Positions 51,211 to 63,810 of a DNA stretch of 64,000 bases are shown piece by piece. The DNA is from Bos javanicus. Its lineage: Eukaryota; Chordata; Mammalia; Artiodactyla; Bovidae. Every line of letters begins with the position of its first letter. Positions within the stretch are counted from its first letter, which is position 1. The notes under the pieces were generated by a model. That model saw only the letters and a list, made by a program, of their open reading frames with translations, was not told where the DNA came from and did not search any database. Position numbers and translations under genes: made by a program. The stretch is from positions 62,001 through 126,000 of the forward strand of contig NW_026894323.1 of NCBI RefSeq assembly GCF_032452875.1, written 5' to 3'.

Positions 51211-52549
51211 GTGTGACACCAAACATGATCAGCACATGATCAGTCACATGATCAATGCATGATAAGCCAGGTGATCAGTGCATTGTCAATTATGTGATCA
51301 GTGCATGATCAGTCAGGTGACAAGTACATGGTAGCAGCGTAATCATTGCATGATCAGCCACGTGAGCAGTGCATGATAGCCACGTGATCAGTGCATGATC
51401 AGTCACGTGATCTGTGCATGATCAGTCACGTGATCTGTGCATGATCAGTCAAATGATCAGTGCATGATCAATTACCTGATCAGTGCATGATCAGTCACGT
51501 GACCAGTGCATGGCAGCTACGTGATCATTGCATGATCAGCCACGTGATCAGTGCATGATAGCCACGTGATCAGTGCACGATAGCCACGTGATCAGTGCAT
51601 GATCAGTCACGTGATACGTGTGTGATCAGCCACGTGATCAGTGCATGTTATCCACGTGATCAGTGCAGGATAGCCACGTGATCACTTCATGATTATTTAC
51701 GTGATCTGTACATGATCAGTCACGTGATACGTGTGTGATCAGCCACCCGATCAGTGCGTGATGAGCCATGTGATCATTGCGTGATCAGCCACGTGATCAG
51801 TGCATGATAGCTACATGATCAGTGCATGATAGCCTCATGATCAGTGCATGAGAGCCACGTGATCAGTGCATGATCAGTCACGTGATACATGTGTGATCAG
51901 CCACGTGATCAGTGCATGATGAGCCACGTGATCAGTGCAGGATCAGTTACGTGATCAGTGCATGATCAGTCACGTGACCAGTACATGGTTGCTACGTGAT
52001 CCTTGCATGATCAGCCACATGAGCAGAGCATGATAGCCACGTGATCAGTGCATGATCAGTCAAGTCATCAGTACATGATCAGTCACTTGAACAGTGCATG
52101 ATCATTGACGTGATCTGTGCATGATCAGTCACGTGACCAGTATATGGTAGCTACGTGATCATTCCTTGACGAGCCACGTGAGCAGTGCATGATAGCCAAG
52201 TGATGTGTGCATGATCAGTTACGTGAGCAGAGTATGATCAGCCACGTGATCAGTGCATGAGTGCCACGTGATCAGTGCATGATATGTTACGTGACAGGTG
52301 TGTGATCAGCCACGTGAACAGTGCATGTTCAGCCACGTGATCAGTGCATGATAGCCACGTGATCAGTGCATGATCAGTTACCTGAGCAGTGTATGATCAG
52401 TCACGTGATCAGTGCATGGTCAAACACGTGAACAGTGTATGATCAGCCACGTGATCAGTGCATGATATCCACGTGATCAGTGCATGATCATCACGTGATC
52501 AGTGCATGATCAGCCACGTGAATAGTGCATGCTCAGTCACGTGATCAGG

Positions 52550-52800
52550 GCCTGCTGAGCTGCGTGATTACTGTCTGCTCATCTGCTTGAAAATTGCCAG
52601 CTGGGCTGCATGATTCTTGCCTGTCATCTGCTTGACAATTGCCAGCTGTGCTGCGTAATTCCTGCCTGCTCAGCTGCTTGATTATTGCCAGCTGAGCAGC
52701 ATGATTCCTCACACCTGAGTTCCATGATTATTGCCTGCTGACTGTTTGATTCGTGCCTACTCAGCTCTTTGTTTATTGCCTCCAGAGGCAAATGATCGGT
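52550..52800. repeat. Divergent block 34 (type B, S5-like)
   Basis: 251 bp, a duplicate of block 26 (GAAAATTGCC, CATGATTCTTGCC, CAAATGATCGGT), 12,738 bp from it. Confidence 0.9.
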
Positions 52801-53734
52801 GTATGATAGCAAACATGATCAGCACATGATCAGTCACATGATCAGAGCCATTAAGTCATGTGATCACTACATTATAGTCATGTGATCAGTCCATGCTCAG
52901 TCACGGTATCAGTGCATGATCAGTCACGTGATCAGTGCATGATCAGCCAGGTGATCATTTCATGATAGCTATGTGATCAGTTCATGATTTGTCACGTGAT
53001 CTGTGCATGACAAGGCAGGTGGTCAGTGTATGATTATCGACGTGATCAGTGCATGATCCGTCACCTAATGGGTGTATGATCAGTCACCTGACCGGTACAT
53101 GGTAGCTACATGATAATTGTATGATCAGCCACGTGAGTAGTGCATGATAGCCACGTGATCAGTGCATGATCAATCACGTGTTCAGTGCATGATCAGTCAT
53201 GTAATCTGTGCATGACCAGGCACGTGATCAGTGTATGACCAGCCAAGTGATCAGTGCATGATAGCCACGTGATCAGTGCATGATCAGTCACGTGATCAGT
53301 GCATGATCAGTCACGTGATCAGTGGATGATCAGCCACGTGATCAGTGCATGATTAGCCACATGATCAGTGCATGATCAATTACGTGATCAGTGCATGATC
53401 AGTCACCTGATGGGTGTATGATCATTCACGTGACCTGTACATGGTAGCTACATGATCATTGCATGATCATCCACGTGAGTACTGCATGATAGCCACGTGA
53501 TCACTGCATGATCAGTCACGTGATCAGTGCATGATCAGTCACGTGATCAGTGCATGATAAGCCACGTGATCAGTGCATGACCAGGCACGTGATCAGTGTA
53601 TGTCCAGCCAAGTGATCAGTGCAAGATAGCCACGTGATCAGTGCATGATCAGTCACATGATCAGTGCATGATCAGTCACCTGATACGTGTGTGATCAGCC
53701 ACGTGAACAGTGCATGCTCAGTCACGTGATCAGG

Positions 53735-53981
53735 GCCTGCTGAGCTGCGTGATTACTGTCTGCTCATCTGCTTGACAATTGCCAGCTGAGCTGCACGATT
53801 CCTGCCTGTCAGCTGCTTGACAATTGCCACCTGTGCTGCGTAATTCCTGCCTGCTCATCTACTTGATTATTGCCAGCTCAGCAGCATGATTTCTCAGAGG
53901 TGAATTCCATGATTATAGCCTGCTGACTGATTCTTGCCTACTCAGCTCTATGTTCATTGCCTCCAGAGGCACATGATCAGT
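53735..53981. repeat. Divergent block 35 (type A, S6-like)
   Basis: 247 bp. It shares CAGCTCAGCAGC and GAATTCC with block 27. It has GAGGTGAATTCC and GATTCTTGCC as private changes. Confidence 0.9.
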
Positions 53982-55276
53982 GTGTGACACCAAACATGAT
54001 CAGCACATGATCAGTCACATGATCAATGCATGATAAGCCAGGTAATCAGTGCATGATCAATTATGTGTTCAGTGCATGATCAGTCATGTGACAAGTACAT
54101 GGTAGCTGCGTGATCATTGCATGATCAGCCACGTGAGCAGTGCATGATAGCCACGTGATCAGTGCATGATCAGTCACGTGATCTGTGCATGATCAGTCAC
54201 GTGATCTGTGCATGATCAGTCACATGATCAGTGCATGATCAATTACCTGATCAGTGCATGATCAGTCACGTGACCAGGGCATGGCAGCTACGTGATCATT
54301 GCATGATCAGCCACGTGATCAGTGCATGATCAATTACCTGATCAGTGCATGATCAGTCACGTGACCAGTGCATTGCAGCTACGTGATCATTGCATGATCA
54401 GCCACGTGATCAGTGCATGATAGCCACGTGATCAGTGCATGATAGCCACGTGATCAGTGCATGATCAGTCACGTGATACGTGTGTGATCAGCCACCGGAT
54501 CAGTGCGTGATGAGCCATGTGATCAGTGCAGGATCAATTACGTGATCAGTGCATGATCAGTCACATGACCAGTACATGGTAGCTACGTGATCATTGCGTG
54601 ATCAGCCACGTGATCAGTGCATTATAGCTACGTGATCAGTGCATGATAGCCACATGATCAGTGCATGAGAGCCACGTGATCAGTGCATGATCAGTCACGT
54701 GATACATGTGTGATCAGCCACGTGATCAGTGCATGATGAGCCACGTGATCAGTGCAGGATCAATTAGGTGATCAGTGCATGATCAGTCACGTGACCAGTA
54801 CATGGTTGCTACGTGATCCTTGCATGATCAGCCACATGATCTTTGCATGATAGCCACGTAATCAGTGCATGATCAGTCACGTGATCAGTACATGATCAGT
54901 CACTTGAACAGTGCATGATCATTGACGTGATCTGTGCATGATCAGTCACGTGACCAGTATATGGTAGCTACGTGATCATTCCATTACGAGCCACGTGAGC
55001 AGTGCATGATAGCCACGTGATGTGTGCATGATCAGTTACGTGAGTAGAGTATGATCAGCCACGTGATCAGTGCATGAGTGCCACATGATCAGTGCATGAT
55101 ATGTCACGTGACAGGTGTGTGATCAGCCACGTGAACAGTGCATGTTCAGCCAAGTGATCAGTGTATGATCAGCCACGTGATCAGTGCATGGTCAAACACG
55201 TGATCAGTGCATGATCATCACGTGATCAGTGCATGATCAGCCACGTGAATAGTGCATGCTCAGTCACGTGATCAGG

Positions 55277-55527
55277 GCCTGTTGAGCTGCGTGATTACTG
55301 TCTGCTCATCTGCTTGAAAATTGCCAGCTGGGCTGCATGATTCCTGCCTGTCATCTGCTTGACAATTGCCAGCTGTGCTGCGTAATTCCTGCCTGCTCAG
55401 CTGCTTGATTATTGCCAGCTGAGCAGCATGATTCCTCACACCTGAGTTCCATGATTATTGCCTGCTGACTGTTTGATTCGTGCCTACTCAGCTCTTTGTT
55501 TATTGCCTCCAGAGGCAAATGATCGGT
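55277..55527. repeat. Divergent block 36 (type B, S7-like; first block of the 2473-bp region)
   Basis: 251 bp with CTGTTGAGC, GAAAATTGCC and CAGCTGGGC, as in block 28. Confidence 0.9.
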
Positions 55528-56185
55528 GTATGATAGCAAACATGATTAGCGCATGATCAGTCACATGATGAGAGCCATTAAGTCACGTGATCACTACATG
55601 ATAGTCATGTGATCAGTCCATGCTCAGTCACGGTATCAGTGCATGATCAGCCACGTGATCAGTGCATGATCAGCCACATGATCAGTGCATGATCAATTAC
55701 GTGATCAGTGCATGATCAGTCACCTGATGGGTGTATGATCATTCACGTGACCTGTACATGGTAGCTACATGATCATTGCATGATAAGCCACGTGAGAAGT
55801 GCATGATAGACACGTGATCACTGCATGATCAGTCACGTGATCAGTGCATTATCAGTCATGTGACCAGTACATGGTAGCTGCGTGATCATCGCATGATCAG
55901 CCACGTGAGCAGTGCATGATAGCCACGTGATCAGTGCATGATCAGACACGAGATCAGTGCATGATCAGTCACGTGATCAGTGCATGATAGCCACGTGATC
56001 AGTGCATGATCAGTTACCTGAGCAGTGTATGATCAGCCACGTGACCAGTGCATGGTCAGACACGTGAACAGTGTATGATCAACCACGTGATCAGTGCATG
56101 ATATCCAAGTGATCAGTGCATGATCATCACGTGATCCGTGTATGATCAGCCACGTGAATAGTGCATGCTCAGTCACGTGATAAGG

Positions 56186-56391
56186 GCCTGCTGAGCTGCG
56201 TGATTACTGTCTGCTCATCTGCTTGACAATTGCCAGCTGTGCTGTGTAATTCCTGCCTGCTCAGCTGCTTGATTATTGCCAGCTGAGCAGCATGATTCCT
56301 CACACCTGAATTCCATGATTATTGCTTGCTGACTGTTTGATTCGTGCCTACTCAGCTCTTTGTTTATTGCCTCCAGAGGCAAATGATCAGT
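56186..56391. repeat. Divergent block 37 (type B with 45-bp deletion)
   Basis: 206 bp, the same form as block 31 including GCTGTGTAATTCC, 8243 bp away. Confidence 0.92.
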
Positions 56392-57749
56392 GTATGATAG
56401 CAAACACGATCAGCGCATGATCAGTCACATGATCAGAGCCATTAAGTCACGTGATCACTACATGATAGTCATGTGATCAGTCCATGCTCAGTCACGGTAT
56501 CAGTGCATGATCAGCCACGTGATCAGTGCATGAACAGCCAGTTGATCATTTCATGATAGCTATGTGATCAGTTCATGATTTGTCACGTGATCTGTGCATG
56601 ACCAGGCAGGTGATCAGTGTATGATCAGCGACGTGATCAGTGCATGATCCGTCACCCAATGTGTGTATGATCAGTCACCTGACCGGTACATGGTAGCTAC
56701 ATGATCATTGCATGATCAGCCACGTGAGTAGTGCATGATAGTCACGTGATCACTGCATGATCAGTCACGTGATCAGTGCATGATCAGTCATGTGACCAGT
56801 ACATGATAGCTGCGTGATCATCGCATGATCAGCCACGTGAGCAGTGCATGATAGCCACGTGATCAGTGCATGATCAGCCACGTGATCAGTGCATGACCAG
56901 GCACGTGATCAGAGTATGTCCAGCCAAGTGATCAGTGCATGATAGCCACGTGATCAGTGCATGATCAGTCACGTGATCAGTGCATGATCAGTTATGTTAT
57001 CAGTGTAAGATCAGCCACGTGATCAGTGCATGATCAGGCACATGATCAGTGCATGATCAATTACGTGATCAGTGCATGCTCAGTCACGTGACCAGTACAT
57101 GGTTGCTACGTGATCATTGCCTGATTAGCCACGTGATCAGTGCATGATAGCCACGTGATCAGTGCATGATCAGTCATGTGATAGGTGTGTGATCAGCCAT
57201 GTGATCAGTGCATAATATCCACGTGATCAGTGCATGACAGCCACGTGATCAGTGCATGAGAGCCACGTGATAAGTGCATGATCAGTCACGTGATACATGT
57301 GTGATCAGCCACGTGATCAGTGCATGATTAGCCACGTGATCAGTGCAGGATCAATTACGTGATCAGTGCATGATCAGTCACGTGACCAGTACATGGTTGC
57401 TACGTGATCCTTGCATGATCAGCCACGTGAGCAGAGCATGATAGCCACGTGGTCAGTGCATGATCAGTCACGTGATCAGTACATGATCAGTCACGTGAAC
57501 AGTGCATGATCATTTACGTGATCTTTGCATGATCAGTCACGTTACCAGTATATGGTTGCTACGTGATCATTCCATGACGAGCCACGTGAGTGTGCATGAC
57601 AGCCACGTGATGTGTGCATGAGTTACGTGAGCAGAGTATGATCAGCCACGTGATCAGTGCATGAGTACCACGTGATTGGTGCATGATATGTCACGTGACA
57701 GGTGTGTGATCAGCCAGGTGAACAGTGCATGCTCAGTCACGTGATCAGG

Positions 57750-58000
57750 GCCTGCTGAGCTGCGTGATTACTGTCTGCTCATCTGCTTGACAATTGCCAG
57801 CTGAGCTGCACGATTCCTGCCTGTCATCTGCTTGACAATTGCCAGCTGTGCTGCGTAATTCCTGCCTGCTCAGCTGCTTGATTATTGCCAGCTGAGCAGC
57901 ATGATTCCTCACACCTGAGTTCCATGATTATTGCCTGCTGACTGTTTGATTCGTGCCTACTCAGCTCTTTGTTTATTGCCTCCAGAGGCAAATGATCGGT
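57750..58000. repeat. Divergent block 38 (type B, chimeric)
   Basis: 251 bp. Units 1-4 lack the block 36 variants and read like block 32. From about unit 5 it lacks the private changes of block 32 and ends CAAATGATCGGT like block 36. The crossover that founded the tandem expansion therefore lies inside this block. Confidence 0.88.
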
Positions 58001-58658
58001 GTATGATAGCAAACATGATTAGCGCATGATCAGTCACATGATGAGAGCCATTAAGTCACGTGATCACTACATGATAGTCATGTGATCAGTCCATGCTCAG
58101 TCACGGTATCAGTGCATGATCAGCCACGTGATCAGTGCATGATCAGCCACATGATCAGTGCATGATCAATTACGTGATCAGTGCATGATCAGTCACCTGA
58201 TGGGTGTATGATCATTCACGTGACCTGTACATGGTAGCTACATGATCATTGCATGATAAGCCACGTGAGAAGTGCATGATAGACACGTGATCACTGCATG
58301 ATCAGTCACGTGATCAGTGCATTATCAGTCATGTGACCAGTACATGGTAGCTGCGTGATCATCGCATGATCAGCCACGTGAGCAGTGCATGATAGCCACG
58401 TGATCAGTGCATGATCAGACACGAGATCAGTGCATGATCAGTCACGTGATCAGTGCATGATAGCCACGTGATCAGTGCATGATCAGTTACCTGAGCAGTG
58501 TATGATCAGCCACGTGACCAGTGCATGGTCAGACACGTGAACAGTGTATGATCAACCACGTGATCAGTGCATGATATCCAAGTGATCAGTGCATGATCAT
58601 CACGTGATCCGTGTATGATCAGCCACGTGAATAGTGCATGCTCAGTCACGTGATAAGG

Positions 58659-58864
58659 GCCTGCTGAGCTGCGTGATTACTGTCTGCTCATCTGCTTGAC
58701 AATTGCCAGCTGTGCTGTGTAATTCCTGCCTGCTCAGCTGCTTGATTATTGCCAGCTGAGCAGCATGATTCCTCACACCTGAATTCCATGATTATTGCTT
58801 GCTGACTGTTTGATTCGTGCCTACTCAGCTCTTTGTTTATTGCCTCCAGAGGCAAATGATCAGT
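58659..58864. repeat. Divergent block 39 (45-bp deletion form)
   Basis: 206 bp, 2473 bp after block 37 with no difference seen. Confidence 0.92.
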
Positions 58865-60222
58865 GTATGATAGCAAACACGATCAGCGCATGATCAGTCA
58901 CATGATCAGAGCCATTAAGTCACGTGATCACTACATGATAGTCATGTGATCAGTCCATGCTCAGTCACGGTATCAGTGCATGATCAGCCACGTGATCAGT
59001 GCATGAACAGCCAGTTGATCATTTCATGATAGCTATGTGATCAGTTCATGATTTGTCACGTGATCTGTGCATGACCAGGCAGGTGATCAGTGTATGATCA
59101 GCGACGTGATCAGTGCATGATCCGTCACCCAATGTGTGTATGATCAGTCACCTGACCGGTACATGGTAGCTACATGATCATTGCATGATCAGCCACGTGA
59201 GTAGTGCATGATAGTCACGTGATCACTGCATGATCAGTCACGTGATCAGTGCATGATCAGTCATGTGACCAGTACATGATAGCTGCGTGATCATCGCATG
59301 ATCAGCCACGTGAGCAGTGCATGATAGCCACGTGATCAGTGCATGATCAGCCACGTGATCAGTGCATGACCAGGCACGTGATCAGAGTATGTCCAGCCAA
59401 GTGATCAGTGCATGATAGCCACGTGATCAGTGCATGATCAGTCACGTGATCAGTGCATGATCAGTTATGTTATCAGTGTAAGATCAGCCACGTGATCAGT
59501 GCATGATCAGGCACATGATCAGTGCATGATCAATTACGTGATCAGTGCATGCTCAGTCACGTGACCAGTACATGGTTGCTACGTGATCATTGCCTGATTA
59601 GCCACGTGATCAGTGCATGATAGCCACGTGATCAGTGCATGATCAGTCATGTGATAGGTGTGTGATCAGCCATGTGATCAGTGCATAATATCCACGTGAT
59701 CAGTGCATGACAGCCACGTGATCAGTGCATGAGAGCCACGTGATAAGTGCATGATCAGTCACGTGATACATGTGTGATCAGCCACGTGATCAGTGCATGA
59801 TTAGCCACGTGATCAGTGCAGGATCAATTACGTGATCAGTGCATGATCAGTCACGTGACCAGTACATGGTTGCTACGTGATCCTTGCATGATCAGCCACG
59901 TGAGCAGAGCATGATAGCCACGTGGTCAGTGCATGATCAGTCACGTGATCAGTACATGATCAGTCACGTGAACAGTGCATGATCATTTACGTGATCTTTG
60001 CATGATCAGTCACGTTACCAGTATATGGTTGCTACGTGATCATTCCATGACGAGCCACGTGAGTGTGCATGACAGCCACGTGATGTGTGCATGAGTTACG
60101 TGAGCAGAGTATGATCAGCCACGTGATCAGTGCATGAGTACCACGTGATTGGTGCATGATATGTCACGTGACAGGTGTGTGATCAGCCAGGTGAACAGTG
60201 CATGCTCAGTCACGTGATCAGG

Positions 60223-60473
60223 GCCTGCTGAGCTGCGTGATTACTGTCTGCTCATCTGCTTGACAATTGCCAGCTGAGCTGCACGATTCCTGCCTGTCAT
60301 CTGCTTGACAATTGCCAGCTGTGCTGCGTAATTCCTGCCTGCTCAGCTGCTTGATTATTGCCAGCTGAGCAGCATGATTCCTCACACCTGAGTTCCATGA
60401 TTATTGCCTGCTGACTGTTTGATTCGTGCCTACTCAGCTCTTTGTTTATTGCCTCCAGAGGCAAATGATCGGT
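60223..60473. repeat. Divergent block 40 (chimeric type B)
   Basis: 251 bp, the same as block 38 by eye. Confidence 0.92.
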
Positions 60474-61131
60474 GTATGATAGCAAACATGATTAGCGCAT
60501 GATCAGTCACATGATGAGAGCCATTAAGTCACGTGATCACTACATGATAGTCATGTGATCAGTCCATGCTCAGTCACGGTATCAGTGCATGATCAGCCAC
60601 GTGATCAGTGCATGATCAGCCACATGATCAGTGCATGATCAATTACGTGATCAGTGCATGATCAGTCACCTGATGGGTGTATGATCATTCACGTGACCTG
60701 TACATGGTAGCTACATGATCATTGCATGATAAGCCACGTGAGAAGTGCATGATAGACACGTGATCACTGCATGATCAGTCACGTGATCAGTGCATTATCA
60801 GTCATGTGACCAGTACATGGTAGCTGCGTGATCATCGCATGATCAGCCACGTGAGCAGTGCATGATAGCCACGTGATCAGTGCATGATCAGACACGAGAT
60901 CAGTGCATGATCAGTCACGTGATCAGTGCATGATAGCCACGTGATCAGTGCATGATCAGTTACCTGAGCAGTGTATGATCAGCCACGTGACCAGTGCATG
61001 GTCAGACACGTGAACAGTGTATGATCAACCACGTGATCAGTGCATGATATCCAAGTGATCAGTGCATGATCATCACGTGATCCGTGTATGATCAGCCACG
61101 TGAATAGTGCATGCTCAGTCACGTGATAAGG

Positions 61132-61337
61132 GCCTGCTGAGCTGCGTGATTACTGTCTGCTCATCTGCTTGACAATTGCCAGCTGTGCTGTGTAATTCCT
61201 GCCTGCTCAGCTGCTTGATTATTGCCAGCTGAGCAGCATGATTCCTCACACCTGAATTCCATGATTATTGCTTGCTGACTGTTTGATTCGTGCCTACTCA
61301 GCTCTTTGTTTATTGCCTCCAGAGGCAAATGATCAGT
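61132..61337. repeat. Divergent block 41 (45-bp deletion form)
   Basis: 206 bp, the same as block 39 by eye. Confidence 0.92.
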
Positions 61338-62695
61338 GTATGATAGCAAACACGATCAGCGCATGATCAGTCACATGATCAGAGCCATTAAGTCACGTGA
61401 TCACTACATGATAGTCATGTGATCAGTCCATGCTCAGTCACGGTATCAGTGCATGATCAGCCACGTGATCAGTGCATGAACAGCCAGTTGATCATTTCAT
61501 GATAGCTATGTGATCAGTTCATGATTTGTCACGTGATCTGTGCATGACCAGGCAGGTGATCAGTGTATGATCAGCGACGTGATCAGTGCATGATCCGTCA
61601 CCCAATGTGTGTATGATCAGTCACCTGACCGGTACATGGTAGCTACATGATCATTGCATGATCAGCCACGTGAGTAGTGCATGATAGTCACGTGATCACT
61701 GCATGATCAGTCACGTGATCAGTGCATGATCAGTCATGTGACCAGTACATGATAGCTGCGTGATCATCGCATGATCAGCCACGTGAGCAGTGCATGATAG
61801 CCACGTGATCAGTGCATGATCAGCCACGTGATCAGTGCATGACCAGGCACGTGATCAGAGTATGTCCAGCCAAGTGATCAGTGCATGATAGCCACGTGAT
61901 CAGTGCATGATCAGTCACGTGATCAGTGCATGATCAGTTATGTTATCAGTGTAAGATCAGCCACGTGATCAGTGCATGATCAGGCACATGATCAGTGCAT
62001 GATCAATTACGTGATCAGTGCATGCTCAGTCACGTGACCAGTACATGGTTGCTACGTGATCATTGCCTGATTAGCCACGTGATCAGTGCATGATAGCCAC
62101 GTGATCAGTGCATGATCAGTCATGTGATAGGTGTGTGATCAGCCATGTGATCAGTGCATAATATCCACGTGATCAGTGCATGACAGCCACGTGATCAGTG
62201 CATGAGAGCCACGTGATAAGTGCATGATCAGTCACGTGATACATGTGTGATCAGCCACGTGATCAGTGCATGATTAGCCACGTGATCAGTGCAGGATCAA
62301 TTACGTGATCAGTGCATGATCAGTCACGTGACCAGTACATGGTTGCTACGTGATCCTTGCATGATCAGCCACGTGAGCAGAGCATGATAGCCACGTGGTC
62401 AGTGCATGATCAGTCACGTGATCAGTACATGATCAGTCACGTGAACAGTGCATGATCATTTACGTGATCTTTGCATGATCAGTCACGTTACCAGTATATG
62501 GTTGCTACGTGATCATTCCATGACGAGCCACGTGAGTGTGCATGACAGCCACGTGATGTGTGCATGAGTTACGTGAGCAGAGTATGATCAGCCACGTGAT
62601 CAGTGCATGAGTACCACGTGATTGGTGCATGATATGTCACGTGACAGGTGTGTGATCAGCCAGGTGAACAGTGCATGCTCAGTCACGTGATCAGG

Positions 62696-62946
62696 GCCTG
62701 CTGAGCTGCGTGATTACTGTCTGCTCATCTGCTTGACAATTGCCAGCTGAGCTGCACGATTCCTGCCTGTCATCTGCTTGACAATTGCCAGCTGTGCTGC
62801 GTAATTCCTGCCTGCTCAGCTGCTTGATTATTGCCAGCTGAGCAGCATGATTCCTCACACCTGAGTTCCATGATTATTGCCTGCTGACTGTTTGATTCGT
62901 GCCTACTCAGCTCTTTGTTTATTGCCTCCAGAGGCAAATGATCGGT
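62696..62946. repeat. Divergent block 42 (chimeric type B)
   Basis: 251 bp, the same as block 38 by eye. Confidence 0.92.
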
Positions 62947-63604
62947 GTATGATAGCAAACATGATTAGCGCATGATCAGTCACATGATGAGAGCCATTAA
63001 GTCACGTGATCACTACATGATAGTCATGTGATCAGTCCATGCTCAGTCACGGTATCAGTGCATGATCAGCCACGTGATCAGTGCATGATCAGCCACATGA
63101 TCAGTGCATGATCAATTACGTGATCAGTGCATGATCAGTCACCTGATGGGTGTATGATCATTCACGTGACCTGTACATGGTAGCTACATGATCATTGCAT
63201 GATAAGCCACGTGAGAAGTGCATGATAGACACGTGATCACTGCATGATCAGTCACGTGATCAGTGCATTATCAGTCATGTGACCAGTACATGGTAGCTGC
63301 GTGATCATCGCATGATCAGCCACGTGAGCAGTGCATGATAGCCACGTGATCAGTGCATGATCAGACACGAGATCAGTGCATGATCAGTCACGTGATCAGT
63401 GCATGATAGCCACGTGATCAGTGCATGATCAGTTACCTGAGCAGTGTATGATCAGCCACGTGACCAGTGCATGGTCAGACACGTGAACAGTGTATGATCA
63501 ACCACGTGATCAGTGCATGATATCCAAGTGATCAGTGCATGATCATCACGTGATCCGTGTATGATCAGCCACGTGAATAGTGCATGCTCAGTCACGTGAT
63601 AAGG

Positions 63605-63810
63605 GCCTGCTGAGCTGCGTGATTACTGTCTGCTCATCTGCTTGACAATTGCCAGCTGTGCTGTGTAATTCCTGCCTGCTCAGCTGCTTGATTATTGCCA
63701 GCTGAGCAGCATGATTCCTCACACCTGAATTCCATGATTATTGCTTGCTGACTGTTTGATTCGTGCCTACTCAGCTCTTTGTTTATTGCCTCCAGAGGCA
63801 AATGATCAGT
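63605..63810. repeat. Divergent block 43 (45-bp deletion form)
   Basis: 206 bp, the last block before the window edge. The array after it continues to position 64000. Confidence 0.92.

Larger units (their letters stand above)
51400..55270. repeat. Segment duplicated from HOR 4 (offset about 12,738 bp)
   Basis: Markers match about 38.66-42.49 kb: the CCACCCGATCAG monomer lies at 39005 and 51743, and blocks 39812 and 52550 share GAAAATTGCC, CATGATTCTTGCC and CAAATGATCGGT. The offset is 12,738 bp at both places, not one HOR length, so this is a separate exchange rather than the regular periodicity. It holds slots S5 and S6 plus the end of S4. The offset changes slightly further right through small indels. 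Confidence 0.8.
45335..55276. repeat. Rearranged HOR-derived region
   Basis: Block order here is A (45335), A (46808), B with 45-bp deletion (47943), B (49507), A (50964), B (52550), A (53735), which does not match the seven-slot order. Block 46808 and its array look like slot S1, and 52550/53735 look like slots S5/S6 of HOR 4 (blocks 39812 and 40997). Block 50964 resembles the S1 block at 34183, but its downstream array runs into S4-like sequence. The pattern is what repeated out-of-register exchange between slots would leave. No non-satellite sequence is present. Confidence 0.85.
55277..57749. repeat. 2473-bp unit, copy 1
   Basis: This copy begins with an S7-type block carrying CTGTTGAGC and GAAAATTGCC, features shared with block 42493. 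The later copies instead begin with a block whose first part matches block 49507. This copy therefore preserves the left founder junction of the expansion. Confidence 0.9.
57750..60222. repeat. 2473-bp unit, copy 2
   Basis: The first block is chimeric: its left units read as in block 49507 (GAGCTGCACGATTCC) and its right end reads as in block 55277 (CAAATGATCGGT). The rest follows copy 1. Confidence 0.9.
60223..62695. repeat. 2473-bp unit, copy 3
   Basis: I saw no difference from copy 2 on visual comparison of marker monomers (GTAAGATCAG, TGAGTGTGCATGACAG, GATTGGTGC). Blocks lie at 60223 and 61132. Confidence 0.9.
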
